From positions 1 through 54,740 of the forward strand of contig JAPLQT010000066.1 of assembly GCA_026399515.1 (NCBI GenBank): a DNA stretch of 54,740 nucleotides. The letters run 5' to 3'. Source of the stretch: Pseudomonadota bacterium. GTDB lineage: Bacteria; Pseudomonadota; Gammaproteobacteria; Burkholderiales; Rhodocyclaceae. Below, one piece after another: positions 8,625 through 17,565 of the stretch; position 1 is the stretch's first letter, and the number at the start of each line of letters is the position of its first letter. The translations under genes and the position numbers were made by a program. The notes under the pieces are model-generated. The model was given only the letters and a program-made list of their open reading frames with translations, was not told where the DNA came from and ran no database searches.

Positions 8625-9515
8625 ATGAGTCTTTCGCGTCTGTTGGAAAACCGGAACTTTCTCGGCTTTCTCTTCATGCTGCCCGCAGCCGCCTTGCTGT
8701 TGGTGTTCCTGACCTATCCCTTGGGCCTTGGTACCTGGCTCGGATTCACGGACGCCAAGATCGGCCGGGCAGGGGTCTGGGTCGGATTGGAGAACTACAT
8801 CTACCTTTTTGGCGACCAGGTGGCGCGTCTGTCGCTATTCAACACCGTCTTCTATACAGCGGTCGCCACGACGGTCAAGTTTGCCCTCGGCCTGTGGCTG
8901 GCGCTGTTGCTGAACAAGAATCTGCCCTTCAAGTCTTTCATCCGCGCGGTTATCCTGCTGCCCTACATCGTGCCGACGGCACTCTCCGCCCTGGCCTTCT
9001 GGTGGATCTACGACACGCAGTTTTCGATCGTCAGTTGGGGCCTGGTTCGCCTCGGATTGATCGACCACTACATCGACTTCCTCGGCGATCCCTGGCTGGC
9101 GCGCGCTTCGGTGATCGTCGCGAATATCTGGCGCGGCATTCCCTTCGTCGCCATCTGCCTGCTGGCCGGCCTGCAAACCATCTCGCCGTCCTACTACGAG
9201 GCCGCCGTGCTCGACGGCGCCACGCCCTGGCAGATGTTCCGCTACATCACCCTGCCGCTGTTGACGCCGATCATCGCCGTGGTGATGACTTTCTCGATCC
9301 TGTTCACCTTCACCGACTTCCAGCTCATCTACGTGTTGACGCGTGGCGGACCCCTCAATGCCACTCACCTGATGGCGACGCTATCATTCCAGCGCGCGAT
9401 ACCAGGCGGCGCCCTGGGCGAAGGCGCGGCCCTCGCTACCGCCATGGTGCCCTTCCTGCTCGCAGCCATCCTCTTCAGCTACTTCGGCCTGCAACGACGG
9501 GCCTGGCAACAGTAA
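8625..9515 (+). CDS. ABC importer permease (MalF/UgpA type)
   Basis: This 296-residue inner-membrane permease has about six membrane-spanning helices, for example FLFMLPAAALLLVFLTY near residues 15-31. The cytoplasmic EAA loop, which contacts the ATPase, is YYEAAVLDGATPWQMF followed by RYITLPLLTP. Length and the loop position in the last third of the protein match the first permease of CUT1 importers. It follows the intercistronic hairpin and precedes the second permease by ten bases, so it belongs to the same transcript. The specificity of the complex is not visible in this subunit. Confidence 0.9.
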   Translation: MSLSRLLENRNFLGFLFMLPAAALLLVFLTYPLGLGTWLGFTDAKIGRAGVWVGLENYIYLFGDQVARLSLFNTVFYTAVATTVKFALGLWLALLLNKNLPFKSFIRAVILLPYIVPTALSALAFWWIYDTQFSIVSWGLVRLGLIDHYIDFLGDPWLARASVIVANIWRGIPFVAICLLAGLQTISPSYYEAAVLDGATPWQMFRYITLPLLTPIIAVVMTFSILFTFTDFQLIYVLTRGGPLNATHLMATLSFQRAIPGGALGEGAALATAMVPFLLAAILFSYFGLQRRAWQQ

Positions 9516-9525
9516 GGATACCGAC

Positions 9526-10413
9526 ATGGCGCTTCACAAACCCGAACCATCCAATGACGCCGGCGGAGACATGAATTACCTGGTATCCATGCCGCGCAAG
9601 GTGGCGACGATCTATTTGCCGACGACGGTATTCCTGATCGTTCTGCTGTTTCCCTTCTACTGGATGACCATCACGGCTTTCAAGCCCAACGAGGAATTGC
9701 TGTCTCAGGATGGGAATCCTTTTTGGGTCCAATCGCCAACCCTGGCCCACATCAAGAAACTGCTGTTCGATACCTCCTATCCGGAATGGTTGTGGAATAC
9801 GGTGCTGGTTTCGGTGTCCGCGACCTTTCTGTCTCTAGTGTGCAGCGTGCTGGCGGCATATGCCATCGAGCGCCTGCGCTTCAGGAGTTCCCGGTTCATC
9901 GGCATGGGCATTTTCCTGGCATACCTGGTGCCGCCTTCGATCCTGTTCATTCCGTTGGCGACCATGATCTACAAGCTGGAACTGTTCGATACCCGACTGG
10001 CGCTGATTCTCACCTATCCGACCTTCCTGATTCCCTTCTGCACCTGGCTGCTGATGGGCTACTTCAAGTCGATTCCTTTCGAACTTGAGGAATGCGCGCT
10101 GATCGACGGCGCCAGCCGCCTACAGATTCTCACCAAGATCATCCTGCCGCTGGCGGTGCCGGGCATGATCTCGGCCGGCATCTTCGCCTTCACGCTGTCA
10201 TGGAACGAATTCATCTATGCGTTGACCTTCATCTCGTCGTCCGAGATGAAGACCGTGCCGGTCGGCGTCATCACGGAACTGATAGAAGGGGACGTCTACC
10301 ACTGGGGCGCCCTAATGGCCGGCGCGCTATTGGGCTCGCTTCCTGTCGCGATACTGTATTCGTTCTTTGTCGAATATTACGTTTCCGGCATGACGGGAGC
10401 GGTGAAGGAATAA
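9526..10413 (+). CDS. ABC importer permease (MalG/UgpE type)
   Basis: This 295-residue second permease of the importer has a first membrane helix around TIYLPTTVFLIVLLFPFYW and an EAA loop ELEECALIDGASRLQIL followed by TKIILPLAVPG. The start at 9526 has a TAAGGA ribosome site seven bases upstream. An in-frame ATG at 9571 (MNYLVSMPRK) would remove 15 polar residues and is a realistic alternative. It closes the ABC operon. The next gene is on the opposite strand and converges with it across a 46-base gap in which no strong terminator is evident. Confidence 0.9.
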   Translation: MALHKPEPSNDAGGDMNYLVSMPRKVATIYLPTTVFLIVLLFPFYWMTITAFKPNEELLSQDGNPFWVQSPTLAHIKKLLFDTSYPEWLWNTVLVSVSATFLSLVCSVLAAYAIERLRFRSSRFIGMGIFLAYLVPPSILFIPLATMIYKLELFDTRLALILTYPTFLIPFCTWLLMGYFKSIPFELEECALIDGASRLQILTKIILPLAVPGMISAGIFAFTLSWNEFIYALTFISSSEMKTVPVGVITELIEGDVYHWGALMAGALLGSLPVAILYSFFVEYYVSGMTGAVKE

Positions 10414-10459
10414 GGGCCTGTTTCGACGCAAGAGCGACGTTCGTTCTTCGTTCGGAAAC

Positions 10460-10945
10460 CTACAGCCCGAGCCGGGTCGGCGGCAAACAGGGGATGGCAG
10501 CCTCCCATAATTCATCGAAGCGCTGCTGCCATGGCTGCGCCGCCTCGACATCGTCGAGGAAGAATTTTCCGCGCGGCTGCCGGGCATGAAAGCGCACCAC
10601 GCCGTGTCGCGCGTCGCCCAGCAGGAAACAGTCGGCCAGATGGCGCAGCGGCTTTGGGCTCCGGCGCACTTCCATGATCTCCGCATGGCGCTGGAGCAGG
10701 TTGAGCAGCCGCGGGCTGCCTCGCTCCAGTGGCCCAGGTTCATGCAACACGATGCGCAGACGGCTATCGCGGCGAGAGGCGAGAATGCGCGCCAGCATTT
10801 CGCAGCGAGCCGGCTGCTCCAGCCCCATGCGCGCGAGATCATTGTCGAATACGCATACATCCTGGTGTGTTGCTGCCAGCAGCACATCGATGGCGGCAGC
10901 GTAGCCGGCCTCAGTGTCGAAGCCCCGCGTCTGGCTATCCGTCAC
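10460..10945 (-). CDS. Conserved small protein of the DUF7931 type (phospholipase D-like fold suspected)
   Basis: This protein of about 161 residues is encoded directly after the L16 hydroxylase gene. The GTG at 10945 overlaps that gene's stop codon, suggesting translational coupling. A TTG at 10969 would add eight residues. The sequence contains DTEAGYAAAIDVLLAATHQD, VCVFDNDLARMGL and KPLRHLADCFLLGDARHGVV, which I recognise as a conserved but uncharacterised betaproteobacterial family found beside this hydroxylase. The pattern of an Asp-rich strand followed by HADCFLLGD-like segments recalls half of a phospholipase D-type domain, but no complete HxK motif is visible. No reaction is assigned. 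Confidence 0.7.
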   Translation of the reverse strand: MTDSQTRGFDTEAGYAAAIDVLLAATHQDVCVFDNDLARMGLEQPARCEMLARILASRRDSRLRIVLHEPGPLERGSPRLLNLLQRHAEIMEVRRSPKPLRHLADCFLLGDARHGVVRFHARQPRGKFFLDDVEAAQPWQQRFDELWEAAIPCLPPTRLGL

Positions 10946-12078
10946 AGCGGCGCCAGGAAGCCGTCGCAATACCAGACGTGCATCATGTCAAGCGCAGCGT
11001 CCGAGAGCCGGGCGCCACTTGCCAGTTCCCGCTGGTCCGCCAGTTGCCGCAGTGTCTTGTGATCGGCGGCGCCGACGCTGCACGTTTCGCCGTTGATGTA
11101 GAAATGCGTTCCGGCGAACAGCAACTGGGTCTTGATGTCGAGGCGCAGTCCATGCCGGGCACAGCGTTCGGCAAAGCGCTTGCGGGACAAGGGGCGGGAG
11201 GGCATCGAATAGATGACCTGCGCTTTCGGCTCGGTCAGCGCGCAGCCGAGGAAGTCGCGCACCGTGGCACGGTCCCAGCGGATCTTGTCCAGCATTTCCT
11301 CGACCTGGGCGATCATTGCTGCGGAAATTTCGGCGGAATGCTGTTGGTATTGCAGGTCGGGATCGCAATAGCGGCCGGGCAGGGTAACGCGGTCCTGCAA
11401 GTGCATCAGGAATTGCTCGGCCAGTTCCTGGGCGGGCGGGGCGCGGAAGCCGATGGAAAAAGTCATGCACTCCCCGACGGCGCCGCCGTCGTGCGCCCAC
11501 TGCGGCGGCAGGTAGAGCATATCGCCGGGATTGAGCAGCCACTCGCGGCTTGGGCGGAAGTCGGCGAGAATTTTCAGCGGCAGCCCGGCTATCAGCGCCT
11601 GGTCCCGTTGCGCGCCGATGCGCCAGCGGCGCTGGCCGATTCCCTGAAGCAGGAACACATCGTAGTTGTCGAAATGCGGGCCGACGCCGCCGCCGTCGAC
11701 GGCATAGCTCACCATCAGGTCGTCGAGGCGCGCCTGCGGTATGAAATCGAAACCGCGCATCAGGCGGTCGCCGTCACGCAGCAGCAGATTGACGCCCTGT
11801 AGCAGCACCGTCCATGGATAGTCGCCCAGCCGCTTGAAATCGCGCGGCTTGAAGGGGCCGCTGTCCACTTGCCAGCCGCCTTTCGCGCGCGACACCAGGC
11901 GCGACTCGGCCTCTTCGGTGCAGACCAGCGTGAGCATGTCTTGTAGCGACTGCAAGCCGCCGACGCCGGAGAAACCGGGAATGGCCTGGCGCACCAGCAA
12001 GGGTTTTTTCTGCCAGTACTCGGCGAGGAATTGCCGCGGCGTGAGGCCGCCGAGCAGGGTGGATGGGGCTGGGTGCAT
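10942..12078 (-). CDS. roxA: Jumonji/cupin 2-oxoglutarate oxygenase, ribosomal protein L16 arginine hydroxylase type
   Basis: This 378-residue Fe(II)/2-oxoglutarate dioxygenase is of the YcfD/RoxA type, which hydroxylates an arginine of ribosomal protein L16. The cupin core shows [20 protein letters not shown] with the iron ligands H135 and D137. The distal histidine lies in [15 protein letters not shown]. An extended C-terminal region follows, as in RoxA. The start MHPAPSTLL at 12078 was chosen because an upstream in-frame extension would run across rlmD on the other strand. The gene is divergent from rlmD, also a ribosome-modifying enzyme, and shares a symmetric promoter with it. Confidence 0.88.
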   Translation of the reverse strand: MHPAPSTLLGGLTPRQFLAEYWQKKPLLVRQAIPGFSGVGGLQSLQDMLTLVCTEEAESRLVSRAKGGWQVDSGPFKPRDFKRLGDYPWTVLLQGVNLLLRDGDRLMRGFDFIPQARLDDLMVSYAVDGGGVGPHFDNYDVFLLQGIGQRRWRIGAQRDQALIAGLPLKILADFRPSREWLLNPGDMLYLPPQWAHDGGAVGECMTFSIGFRAPPAQELAEQFLMHLQDRVTLPGRYCDPDLQYQQHSAEISAAMIAQVEEMLDKIRWDRATVRDFLGCALTEPKAQVIYSMPSRPLSRKRFAERCARHGLRLDIKTQLLFAGTHFYINGETCSVGAADHKTLRQLADQRELASGARLSDAALDMMHVWYCDGFLAPL

Positions 12079-12079
12079 A

Positions 12080-12097
12080 GCGCGATTATAATCGCGC
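12080..12097. promoter_or_regulatory. Symmetric promoter palindrome between roxA and rlmD
   Basis: GCGCGATTATAATCGCGC is a perfect 18-base palindrome with a consensus TATAAT on each strand (12087-12092 plus, 12085-12090 minus). It sits in the 42-base gap between two divergent genes. Spacing would put the roxA transcript start at about its ATG (12078) and the rlmD start about 22 bases before its ATG. No good -35 hexamers are visible. Confidence 0.6.
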
Positions 12098-12120
12098 CTT
12101 TCCTTATGCCGGGTCGCTCC

Positions 12121-13437
12121 ATGCCGTTTGCCATCATCGAATCCCTGGACCACGAAGGCCGCGGCATCGCCCATGTCGAAGGCAAAGCCATTTTCATCGA
12201 GGGCGCCCTGCCCGGCGAGACCGCCGAATATTCGAGCTATCGCAAGAAACCCAGCTACGAGAAGGCGCACGCCACGGCGATCCTCAAACCGTCCAGCCAG
12301 CGCGTCGTTCCGCGTTGCCGGCATTTCGGCGTCTGCGGCGGTTGCAGTATGCAGCACCTGGAAGCGGCGGCGCAGGCGGCGGCCAAGCAGCGCGTGCTGG
12401 AAGACGCCTTCTGGCATATCGGCAGGCTGCACCCGGAAGTGCTTTACCCGATCATCTACGGACCGGCCTGGGGCTATCGTTACCGGGCGCGGCTGTCGGC
12501 GCGTTATGTGGCGAAGAAGGGCGGGGCGCTGGTCGGCTTCCGCGAGCGCAGCAGCAGTTACGTCGCCGACATGGACAGTTGCGAAGTCTTGCCGCCGAAA
12601 ATTTCCGCGCTGTTGCGGCCATTGCGCAGTCTGATCGACGGGCTGGCGCAGCCCGAACGCCTGCCGCAAATCGAAGTGTCGATCGGGGATGTCGCTGTTC
12701 CCGGACAGTGTGTCCTGGTCATGCGCATCCTGGAAGTCTTGACGCCGGGCGATGAGAGCTTGCTGCGCGCGTTTTCAGATCAGCACGGCGTGGTGATCTA
12801 CCTGCAACCGGGCGGCCTCGACAGCGTCGCCCTGTTTCATCCTCTGGATGCACCGCCGCTGGCCTATACCCTGCCGGAGTTCGACCTCGAAATTCGCTTT
12901 GCGCCAACCGATTTCACCCAGGTCAACCAGGCGGTCAACCGCATGCTGGTGCGCCGCGCCATGGCACTGCTGGCGCCCCGGCCAGGGGAGCGGATCGCCG
13001 ACATGTTCTGCGGACTGGGCAATTTCACCTTGCCGATCGCCAGGAGCGGCGCCCAGGTCATCGGCGTGGAAGGCAGCCGCGTGCTTGTGGAGCGTGCCCG
13101 CTCCAATGCGTTGTTGAACGGCCTCGATGCGTTGACCGAATTCCGCGTCGCCAATCTGTTCGAGGCGACGCCGGAAACCATCGCCAGCCTGGGCCGCTGC
13201 GACAAGATACTGATCGATCCGCCGCGCGAGGGAGCCGTGGAACTGATCAAGGCCATCGGCGGGCTTGGCGAGGACGCACCGGCGCGTATCGTCTATGTTT
13301 CATGCAGTCCGGCGACGCTGGCGCGCGATGCCGCGGTGCTGGTACATGAACTGGGGTTCCATTTGCGCGGCGCCGGCATCGGCAACATGTTTCCGCATAC
13401 CTCGCATGTCGAGTCGATCGCGCTGTTCGAGCGTTAG
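12121..13437 (+). CDS. rlmD: 23S rRNA (uracil-1939-C5)-methyltransferase
   Basis: This 438-residue SAM-dependent RNA m5U methyltransferase has an N-terminal TRAM RNA-binding domain (about residues 1-55). An iron-sulfur cluster motif with C66, C72 and C75 lies in [15 protein letters not shown], and a fourth cysteine is in MDSCEVLPP. The SAM site is [14 protein letters not shown], and IDPPREGA precedes the catalytic cysteine in [16 protein letters not shown] 12121 begins the TRAM domain at [15 protein letters not shown]; an in-frame ATG at 12106 would add five residues. The cluster spacing and the length match RlmD (RumA) rather than RlmC or TrmA. Confidence 0.93.
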   Translation: MPFAIIESLDHEGRGIAHVEGKAIFIEGALPGETAEYSSYRKKPSYEKAHATAILKPSSQRVVPRCRHFGVCGGCSMQHLEAAAQAAAKQRVLEDAFWHIGRLHPEVLYPIIYGPAWGYRYRARLSARYVAKKGGALVGFRERSSSYVADMDSCEVLPPKISALLRPLRSLIDGLAQPERLPQIEVSIGDVAVPGQCVLVMRILEVLTPGDESLLRAFSDQHGVVIYLQPGGLDSVALFHPLDAPPLAYTLPEFDLEIRFAPTDFTQVNQAVNRMLVRRAMALLAPRPGERIADMFCGLGNFTLPIARSGAQVIGVEGSRVLVERARSNALLNGLDALTEFRVANLFEATPETIASLGRCDKILIDPPREGAVELIKAIGGLGEDAPARIVYVSCSPATLARDAAVLVHELGFHLRGAGIGNMFPHTSHVESIALFER

Positions 13438-13451
13438 GGCCTCGCAGAAAC

Positions 13452-13479
13452 GACAAAGGCGACTGGAGTCGCCTTTGTC
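13452..13479. terminator. Bidirectional hairpin terminator between rlmD and the Bax-inhibitor gene
   Basis: GACAAAGGCGAC and GTCGCCTTTGTC form a perfect 12-base-pair stem around TGGA, 15 bases after the rlmD stop and 21 bases from the stop of the convergent gene. The A-rich and T-rich parts of the stem could serve both directions. The following T-run is weak. Confidence 0.75.
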
Positions 13480-13499
13480 CTGGTTCGATGCGACTTGCG

Positions 13500-14207
13500 T
13501 CAGTCGCGCTGGCCGGTAAACGCCATCAACAGGCTCAGCAGATTGACGAAGACATTGTAGATGTCGAGGTAGACCTTCAGCGTCGCGCTGATGTAATTGG
13601 TTTCTCCGCCATGCACGATGCTGTTGATGTCATACAGGATGTAGGCCGAGAAGATCAGCACCGCGATTGCCGAGATGGCCAGGGACAGCGCCGGGATCTG
13701 GAAGAAGATGTTGGCGAACATCGCCACCAGGATCAGGATCATGCCGGCGAAAAGAAACTTGCCTATGCCGCTGAAGTCGCGCTTGGTCGTCGAGGCGACG
13801 CCCGCCAACGTGACGAAGATCGCGCCGGTGCCGCCGGCCGCCAGGGCGATCAGAGTGCCGCCGTTGGAAAATCCCAGGGCGACGCGCAGCATGCCGGAGA
13901 GCATCAAGCCCATGAAGAAGGTAAAGCCCAGCAGCAGCGCAACGCCCATGCCACTGTTCTTGGTCTTCTCGATGCCCCACATGAAGCCCCAGGCGATGCC
14001 GAGGAACAGCAGGAAGCCCATCACCGGACTGCCCGCCATGAAGGAGAAGCCCATCTGCACGCCTGCGAGCGCGCCGAGCACCGTCGGTATCATCGACAAG
14101 GCCAACAGGAAATAAGTATTGCGCAGCACGCGATTCTGCTGCTGGGCAACATCTTGCGTAACTATGGTCGGGGAGTTGCCCCAAGCCTGATCGTTAATCG
14201 GTTGCAT
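13500..14207 (-). CDS. Bax inhibitor-1/YccA family membrane protein
   Basis: This 235-residue inner-membrane protein has about seven hydrophobic segments, including YFLLALSMIPTVLGALAGV and FLLFLGIAWGFMWGIE. The C-terminal pattern SAYILYDINSIVHGG is diagnostic of the Bax inhibitor-1 family, whose conserved aspartates act in a pH-sensitive cation leak. The start MQPINDQAW at 14207 was chosen; the longer in-frame start at 14273 adds a cysteine-containing stretch unlike the family. In bacteria these proteins (YbhL, YccA) interact with FtsH or affect membrane quality control; the role here is unknown. It lies after the DUF2069 gene on the same strand. Confidence 0.88.
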   Translation of the reverse strand: MQPINDQAWGNSPTIVTQDVAQQQNRVLRNTYFLLALSMIPTVLGALAGVQMGFSFMAGSPVMGFLLFLGIAWGFMWGIEKTKNSGMGVALLLGFTFFMGLMLSGMLRVALGFSNGGTLIALAAGGTGAIFVTLAGVASTTKRDFSGIGKFLFAGMILILVAMFANIFFQIPALSLAISAIAVLIFSAYILYDINSIVHGGETNYISATLKVYLDIYNVFVNLLSLLMAFTGQRD

Positions 14208-14273
14208 ATCGCTTTTACCTCCGTTGAATGGACAAGCAAAGCTAAGACTAACGGATAAGGCGGAAAGTTTCAA

Positions 14274-14654
14274 TCATTTGCGCGCCGCGGAGTGTGCGGA
14301 ATGTGCAGACCCGCTGCGTTGCGCATAGAGCACCGTGCTGACGAAGAAGACCAGCGCCAGCAGCGTTTCCAGTCCCGCCAGCAGCCGTATTGCGCCGCTG
14401 TCGGTGCTGGTGCGCACGACGCCCTCGGTCAAATACAGCAGGATCATCATCGCCGACCACTGGTAGGTGTAGCGCCGGCCGCGCAGGATGCCGAACAGCG
14501 GCAGCAACAGGGGCAAGGCCTTCAGCGCCAGCATCGAGCCGCCTGGCCGCAACGGCGCCAGCCATAGCTCCCAGGCAAGACACAGGGCGATCAGCAGGAT
14601 CAGGCTGATGCTGGCAGCCAGCGAAAGGGTGTCCAAGAGGCGTTTAGGTTGCAT
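14274..14654 (-). CDS. DUF2069 family membrane protein
   Basis: This 126-residue small integral membrane protein has four predicted helices, the first around LAASISLILLIALCLAWEL and the last around LLAGLETLLALVFFVSTVL. The central segment GILRGRRYTYQWSAMMILLYL followed by TEGVVR is the hallmark of the uncharacterised DUF2069 family of beta- and gammaproteobacteria. The C-terminal tail carries a short repeat, SAHSAHSA. It is divergent from rpsP and lies 66 bases upstream of the Bax-inhibitor-type gene, possibly in one transcript. Its function is unknown. Confidence 0.82.
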   Translation of the reverse strand: MQPKRLLDTLSLAASISLILLIALCLAWELWLAPLRPGGSMLALKALPLLLPLFGILRGRRYTYQWSAMMILLYLTEGVVRTSTDSGAIRLLAGLETLLALVFFVSTVLYAQRSGSAHSAHSAARK

Positions 14655-14681
14655 GTCGGGGTTTGGGCTGTGGCCAGTCGA

Positions 14682-14710
14682 TTGATTTGGACGGTATTTT
14701 GGCGTATATT
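14682..14710 (+). promoter_or_regulatory. Likely sigma-70 promoter of the rpsP operon
   Basis: TTGATT (14682-14687) and TATATT (14705-14710) are separated by 17 bases and lie about 57 bases before the rpsP start. No experimental support. Confidence 0.55.
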
Positions 14711-14726
14711 CCTCCGTTTTTCCGAT

Positions 14727-14747
14727 TCCGCGAGTCTGAATCGCGGA
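14727..14747 (+). promoter_or_regulatory. Hairpin in the rpsP leader
   Basis: TCCGCGA and TCGCGGA pair around a seven-base loop in the untranslated leader just downstream of the proposed promoter, ending about 20 bases before the rpsP ATG. It may control mRNA stability or translation of the ribosomal operon. Confidence 0.4.
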
Positions 14748-14766
14748 TTACACGAGGTAACGTTCT

Positions 14767-15030
14767 ATGGTTGTTATTCGTCTCGCCCGCAGTGGTGCCA
14801 AGAAGCGCCCGTTCTACAACATGGTGGTGACCGATTCGCGCAATCGCCGCGATGGCCGCTTCGTCGAACGTATCGGCTTTTACAATCCGGTCGCCGCCGC
14901 CAACGAGCCGGGACTGCGCGTGGATATGCTGCGTCTCGCTTACTGGCAAGGCCATGGCGCCCAGTTGTCGCCGACCGCCGCGCGCCTCGTCAAGCAGTTC
15001 AGCGCCCCCGCTGTTGCCCAGGCTGCCTGA
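14767..15030 (+). CDS. rpsP: 30S ribosomal protein S16
   Basis: This 87-residue S16 protein begins [19 protein letters not shown] and contains [13 protein letters not shown], both highly conserved. S16 helps assemble the 5' domain of the small subunit. Its start has the GAGG ribosome site typical of this gene. It is the first gene of the operon rpsP-rimM-trmD-rplS, whose products are two ribosomal proteins and two RNA or ribosome maturation factors. Length is normal. Confidence 0.97.
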   Translation: MVVIRLARSGAKKRPFYNMVVTDSRNRRDGRFVERIGFYNPVAAANEPGLRVDMLRLAYWQGHGAQLSPTAARLVKQFSAPAVAQAA

Positions 15031-15049
15031 GGCAGATCAAGCAGGACAG

Positions 15050-15568
15050 ATGGCCCAGGGCATGATCGTCCTGGGGCGCATCGCCGGCCCTTACGGGTTG
15101 CACGGTTGGGTCAAGCTGAATGCCTACGGCGACGATTTCGACGCCCTTGGAACAATGCCGCAGTGGTGGCTGGCTACGGCGGACGAAGGCGAAGTGTGGA
15201 CGCCCTACGCCTTGCAGGATCTAAAGAGTCACGGCAAGGGCTGGATCGTGAAGTTCGTCGGCGTCGACGACCGCAACGCGTCGGAAGCCATCGACGGACG
15301 CTACATCGCGGCGCCGCGCGATGCGCTGCCGAAGACCGCGGCGAACGAGTTCTACTGGGCCGACCTGGTCGGCCTGGAAGTGGTGAATACCAGTGGCGAG
15401 CGGCTCGGCAAGGTGAGCAAGCTGCTTTCCAGCGGCGCGCACGAAGTGCTTTGCGTGAGCGACGGCGAAGGCGAAACAATGCAGGAACGCCTGCTGCCTT
15501 TCGTGGCGCAGGTGGTGAAAAGCGTGGATACGGCGAGGATAGTCGTCGAATGGGGAGCAGATTGGTGA
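15050..15568 (+). CDS. rimM: 16S rRNA processing protein
   Basis: This 172-residue RimM assists maturation of the 30S head and binds S19. The N-terminal domain signature is [15 protein letters not shown], and the C-terminal PRC-barrel shows [14 protein letters not shown] and [14 protein letters not shown] 15050 has GCAGGA five bases upstream and gives the usual N-terminus; a longer in-frame reading would overlap rpsP. The gene is 19 bases after rpsP. Its stop codon overlaps the proposed GTG start of trmD by three bases. Confidence 0.95.
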   Translation: MAQGMIVLGRIAGPYGLHGWVKLNAYGDDFDALGTMPQWWLATADEGEVWTPYALQDLKSHGKGWIVKFVGVDDRNASEAIDGRYIAAPRDALPKTAANEFYWADLVGLEVVNTSGERLGKVSKLLSSGAHEVLCVSDGEGETMQERLLPFVAQVVKSVDTARIVVEWGADW

Positions 15569-16338
15569 TTAGCCCGATGGGGCCTCGCCCCGGATTCGAT
15601 GTCGTGACGCTGTTTCCCGAGATGTTCGCGGCGGTGACGCAGTCGGGGATTACCCGGCGGGCGCTGGAAAACGGTTTGTGGCGGTTGAATTGCTGGAATC
15701 CGCGCGATTTTGCCGAGGATAATTACCGTAGCGTCGATGACCGGCCCTACGGTGGCGGCCCCGGCATGGTGATGCTGCCGGCTCCGCTGGAGAAAGCCAT
15801 CGCCGCGGCCCAGGCCGGGCGGCGCGAGGCCGGAGAGACGGAAGCGAAAGTGATTTATCTTTCGCCGCAGGGCAGGCCGCTGACGCATGCGCGGGTGATG
15901 GAACTGGCGCAGACGAGCGGGGCGATTTTGCTGTGTGGGCGTTACGAAGGAGTGGATGAGCGCTTGATCGAGCGTTGCGTGGATGAGGAGATATCGCTAG
16001 GCGATTTCGTGCTCTCCGGCGGCGAGATCGCGGCGCTGGCTTTGATCGATGCGACGGTGCGGCAGTTGCCCGGCGCGTTGAATGATGAAAATTCGGCGGA
16101 GGAGGAGTCTTTTGCCGATGGATTGCTGGACTGTCCGCACTTTACGCGGCCCGAGGAATACCAGGGCATGCGGGTACCCGAAGTGCTGTTGTCCGGCAAT
16201 CATGAGAATATCCGACGCTGGCGCCTGAAACAGGCGCTGGGACGGACCTGGCGGCGACGGCCCGAGCTCATCGAGCAGAGGCCGTTGAACCGCGAAGAAG
16301 CAAACCTGCTGGAGGAATTTCAGCGGGAGCAGTCGTAG
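15565..16338 (+). CDS. trmD: tRNA (guanine-37-N1)-methyltransferase
   Basis: This protein of about 257 residues is a SPOUT-class enzyme that methylates G37 next to the anticodon and prevents frameshifting. The trefoil-knot SAM site is visible in [24 protein letters not shown] and [12 protein letters not shown], with GGGPGMVM earlier. The GTG at 15565 is chosen because GGGAG lies eight bases before it and it overlaps the rimM stop. ATG 15577 ([15 protein letters not shown]) is four codons in and lacks a ribosome site. ATG 15550 is also in frame. The C-terminus [16 protein letters not shown] is typical. Confidence 0.95.
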   Translation: MISPMGPRPGFDVVTLFPEMFAAVTQSGITRRALENGLWRLNCWNPRDFAEDNYRSVDDRPYGGGPGMVMLPAPLEKAIAAAQAGRREAGETEAKVIYLSPQGRPLTHARVMELAQTSGAILLCGRYEGVDERLIERCVDEEISLGDFVLSGGEIAALALIDATVRQLPGALNDENSAEEESFADGLLDCPHFTRPEEYQGMRVPEVLLSGNHENIRRWRLKQALGRTWRRRPELIEQRPLNREEANLLEEFQREQS

Positions 16339-16432
16339 GGAAAACTAAGCGCGCGCATCAGTTTCGGCATCTCGTCACTGCTCTGCGCGAACGGCCAACG
16401 GCCATGACGTGTCATTTGAACGGAGTAACACT

Positions 16433-16798
16433 ATGAATCTGATCCAGCAACTCGAACAAGAAGAAATCGCCCGTCTGGGCAAGACCATACCCGACTTCGC
16501 GCCGGGCGATACCGTGGTGGTCCAGGTAAAGGTCAAGGAAGGCACGCGCGAGCGGACCCAGGCTTATGAAGGCGTGGTGATCGCCAAGCGCAATCGCGGC
16601 CTGAATTCCAGTTTCATCGTCCGCAAGATCTCAGCCGGCGAGGGCGTCGAACGAACCTTCCAGAGCTATTCGCCGATGATCGCCGCCATCGAGGTGAAGC
16701 GCCGCGGCGCCGTCCGCCGCGCCAAGCTCTACTATTTGCGCGACCGTTCCGGCAAGTCGGCGCGCATCAAGGAGAAGCTGGTCAGCCGCAAGGCCTGA
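16433..16798 (+). CDS. rplS: 50S ribosomal protein L19
   Basis: This 121-residue L19 lies at the 30S-50S interface. It begins [17 protein letters not shown] and contains [32 protein letters not shown] and [11 protein letters not shown], the standard L19 signatures. The start at 16433 has GGAG eight bases upstream. It is the last gene of the rpsP operon, 94 bases after trmD, and is followed by a hairpin terminator. Confidence 0.97.
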   Translation: MNLIQQLEQEEIARLGKTIPDFAPGDTVVVQVKVKEGTRERTQAYEGVVIAKRNRGLNSSFIVRKISAGEGVERTFQSYSPMIAAIEVKRRGAVRRAKLYYLRDRSGKSARIKEKLVSRKA

Positions 16799-16814
16799 TC
16801 CACTCCGCGCAAAC

Positions 16815-16850
16815 GACAACGGGGCTCATCGCAAGATGGGTCCCGTTGTC
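16815..16850 (+). terminator. Hairpin terminator after rplS
   Basis: GACAACGGG (16815-16823) pairs perfectly with CCCGTTGTC (16842-16850), followed by TTGTGGG. It lies 17 bases after the rplS stop and may also serve the convergent response-regulator gene. Confidence 0.7.
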
Positions 16851-16931
16851 TTGTGGGTATCCGTATTCCGTGATTGATACTTTTGGGCGCTCGAAGCAAT
16901 TGCGCCAGCCTAAGCACTAATTCAATAACTA

Positions 16932-17564
16932 CTATTGGCGCCGAGTCGCGAGCAGCGCCGCCTGCACGCGGCTTCGCACGTGGAGTTTCTGTAGTATGTT
17001 GGTAACATAGTGCTTGATGGTCTTCTCCGCCAAGTGGAGTTGATCGCCGATATCACGGTTGGTGAGCCCGCTGCCAATGAGCTTGAGGATTTCGCGTTCC
17101 CTTGCCGTCAACTCCTCGAGCGGATCGATGGCACGCTCCCGCGTGAGCGCGGCCAGAATGCCGGCGGCCAGTGACGGCGATACGTAGACCTCGCCGCGGG
17201 CGGTCGAGCGCACGATATTCGCCAATTCCCGCGCGGAAACGCCTTTGAGTGCATAGCCGCGCGCGCCCGCCTTGAATGCGGCAAGGAGTTTGTCTTCGTT
17301 TTCCTCGACAGTCAGGATGACGATTTTCGTGGCGGGGCAAGCGGTGGTGATCTTTTCCGTGGCGACCAACCCGCCCCACCCGGGCATTCCGATATCGAGC
17401 AGTACCACGTCGGGGAGCAAGTCGCGCGCAAGTCGCAGTGCCTCCTCGCCGCTTTCAGCCTGGCCGATGATCACGAAATCGGGCTCAGAAGAAAGCGAGT
17501 ATATGACGCCGTCCCGGAATAACGGATGATCGTCGGCAACCACAATTCGGATCGGTTCACCCAT
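16932..17564 (-). CDS. NarL/LuxR-type response regulator
   Basis: This 210-residue two-component regulator begins MGEPIRIVVADDHPLFRDG. Its acidic pocket is at D11-D12, the phosphoacceptor is D57 in VVLLDIGMPG, and the lysine is in GARGYALKG. The DNA-binding domain follows at about residues 145-205, with LTAREREILKLIGSGLTNRD, then KTIKHYVTNILQKLHVRSR. The ATG at 17564 is one base after the stop of the histidine kinase gene, so the two are translationally coupled. Proteins of this family bind paired heptamers; a 7-2-7 palindrome lies upstream of the divergent cytochrome cluster, the likely target. Confidence 0.93.
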   Translation of the reverse strand: MGEPIRIVVADDHPLFRDGVIYSLSSEPDFVIIGQAESGEEALRLARDLLPDVVLLDIGMPGWGGLVATEKITTACPATKIVILTVEENEDKLLAAFKAGARGYALKGVSARELANIVRSTARGEVYVSPSLAAGILAALTRERAIDPLEELTAREREILKLIGSGLTNRDIGDQLHLAEKTIKHYVTNILQKLHVRSRVQAALLATRRQ

Positions 17565-17565
17565 G

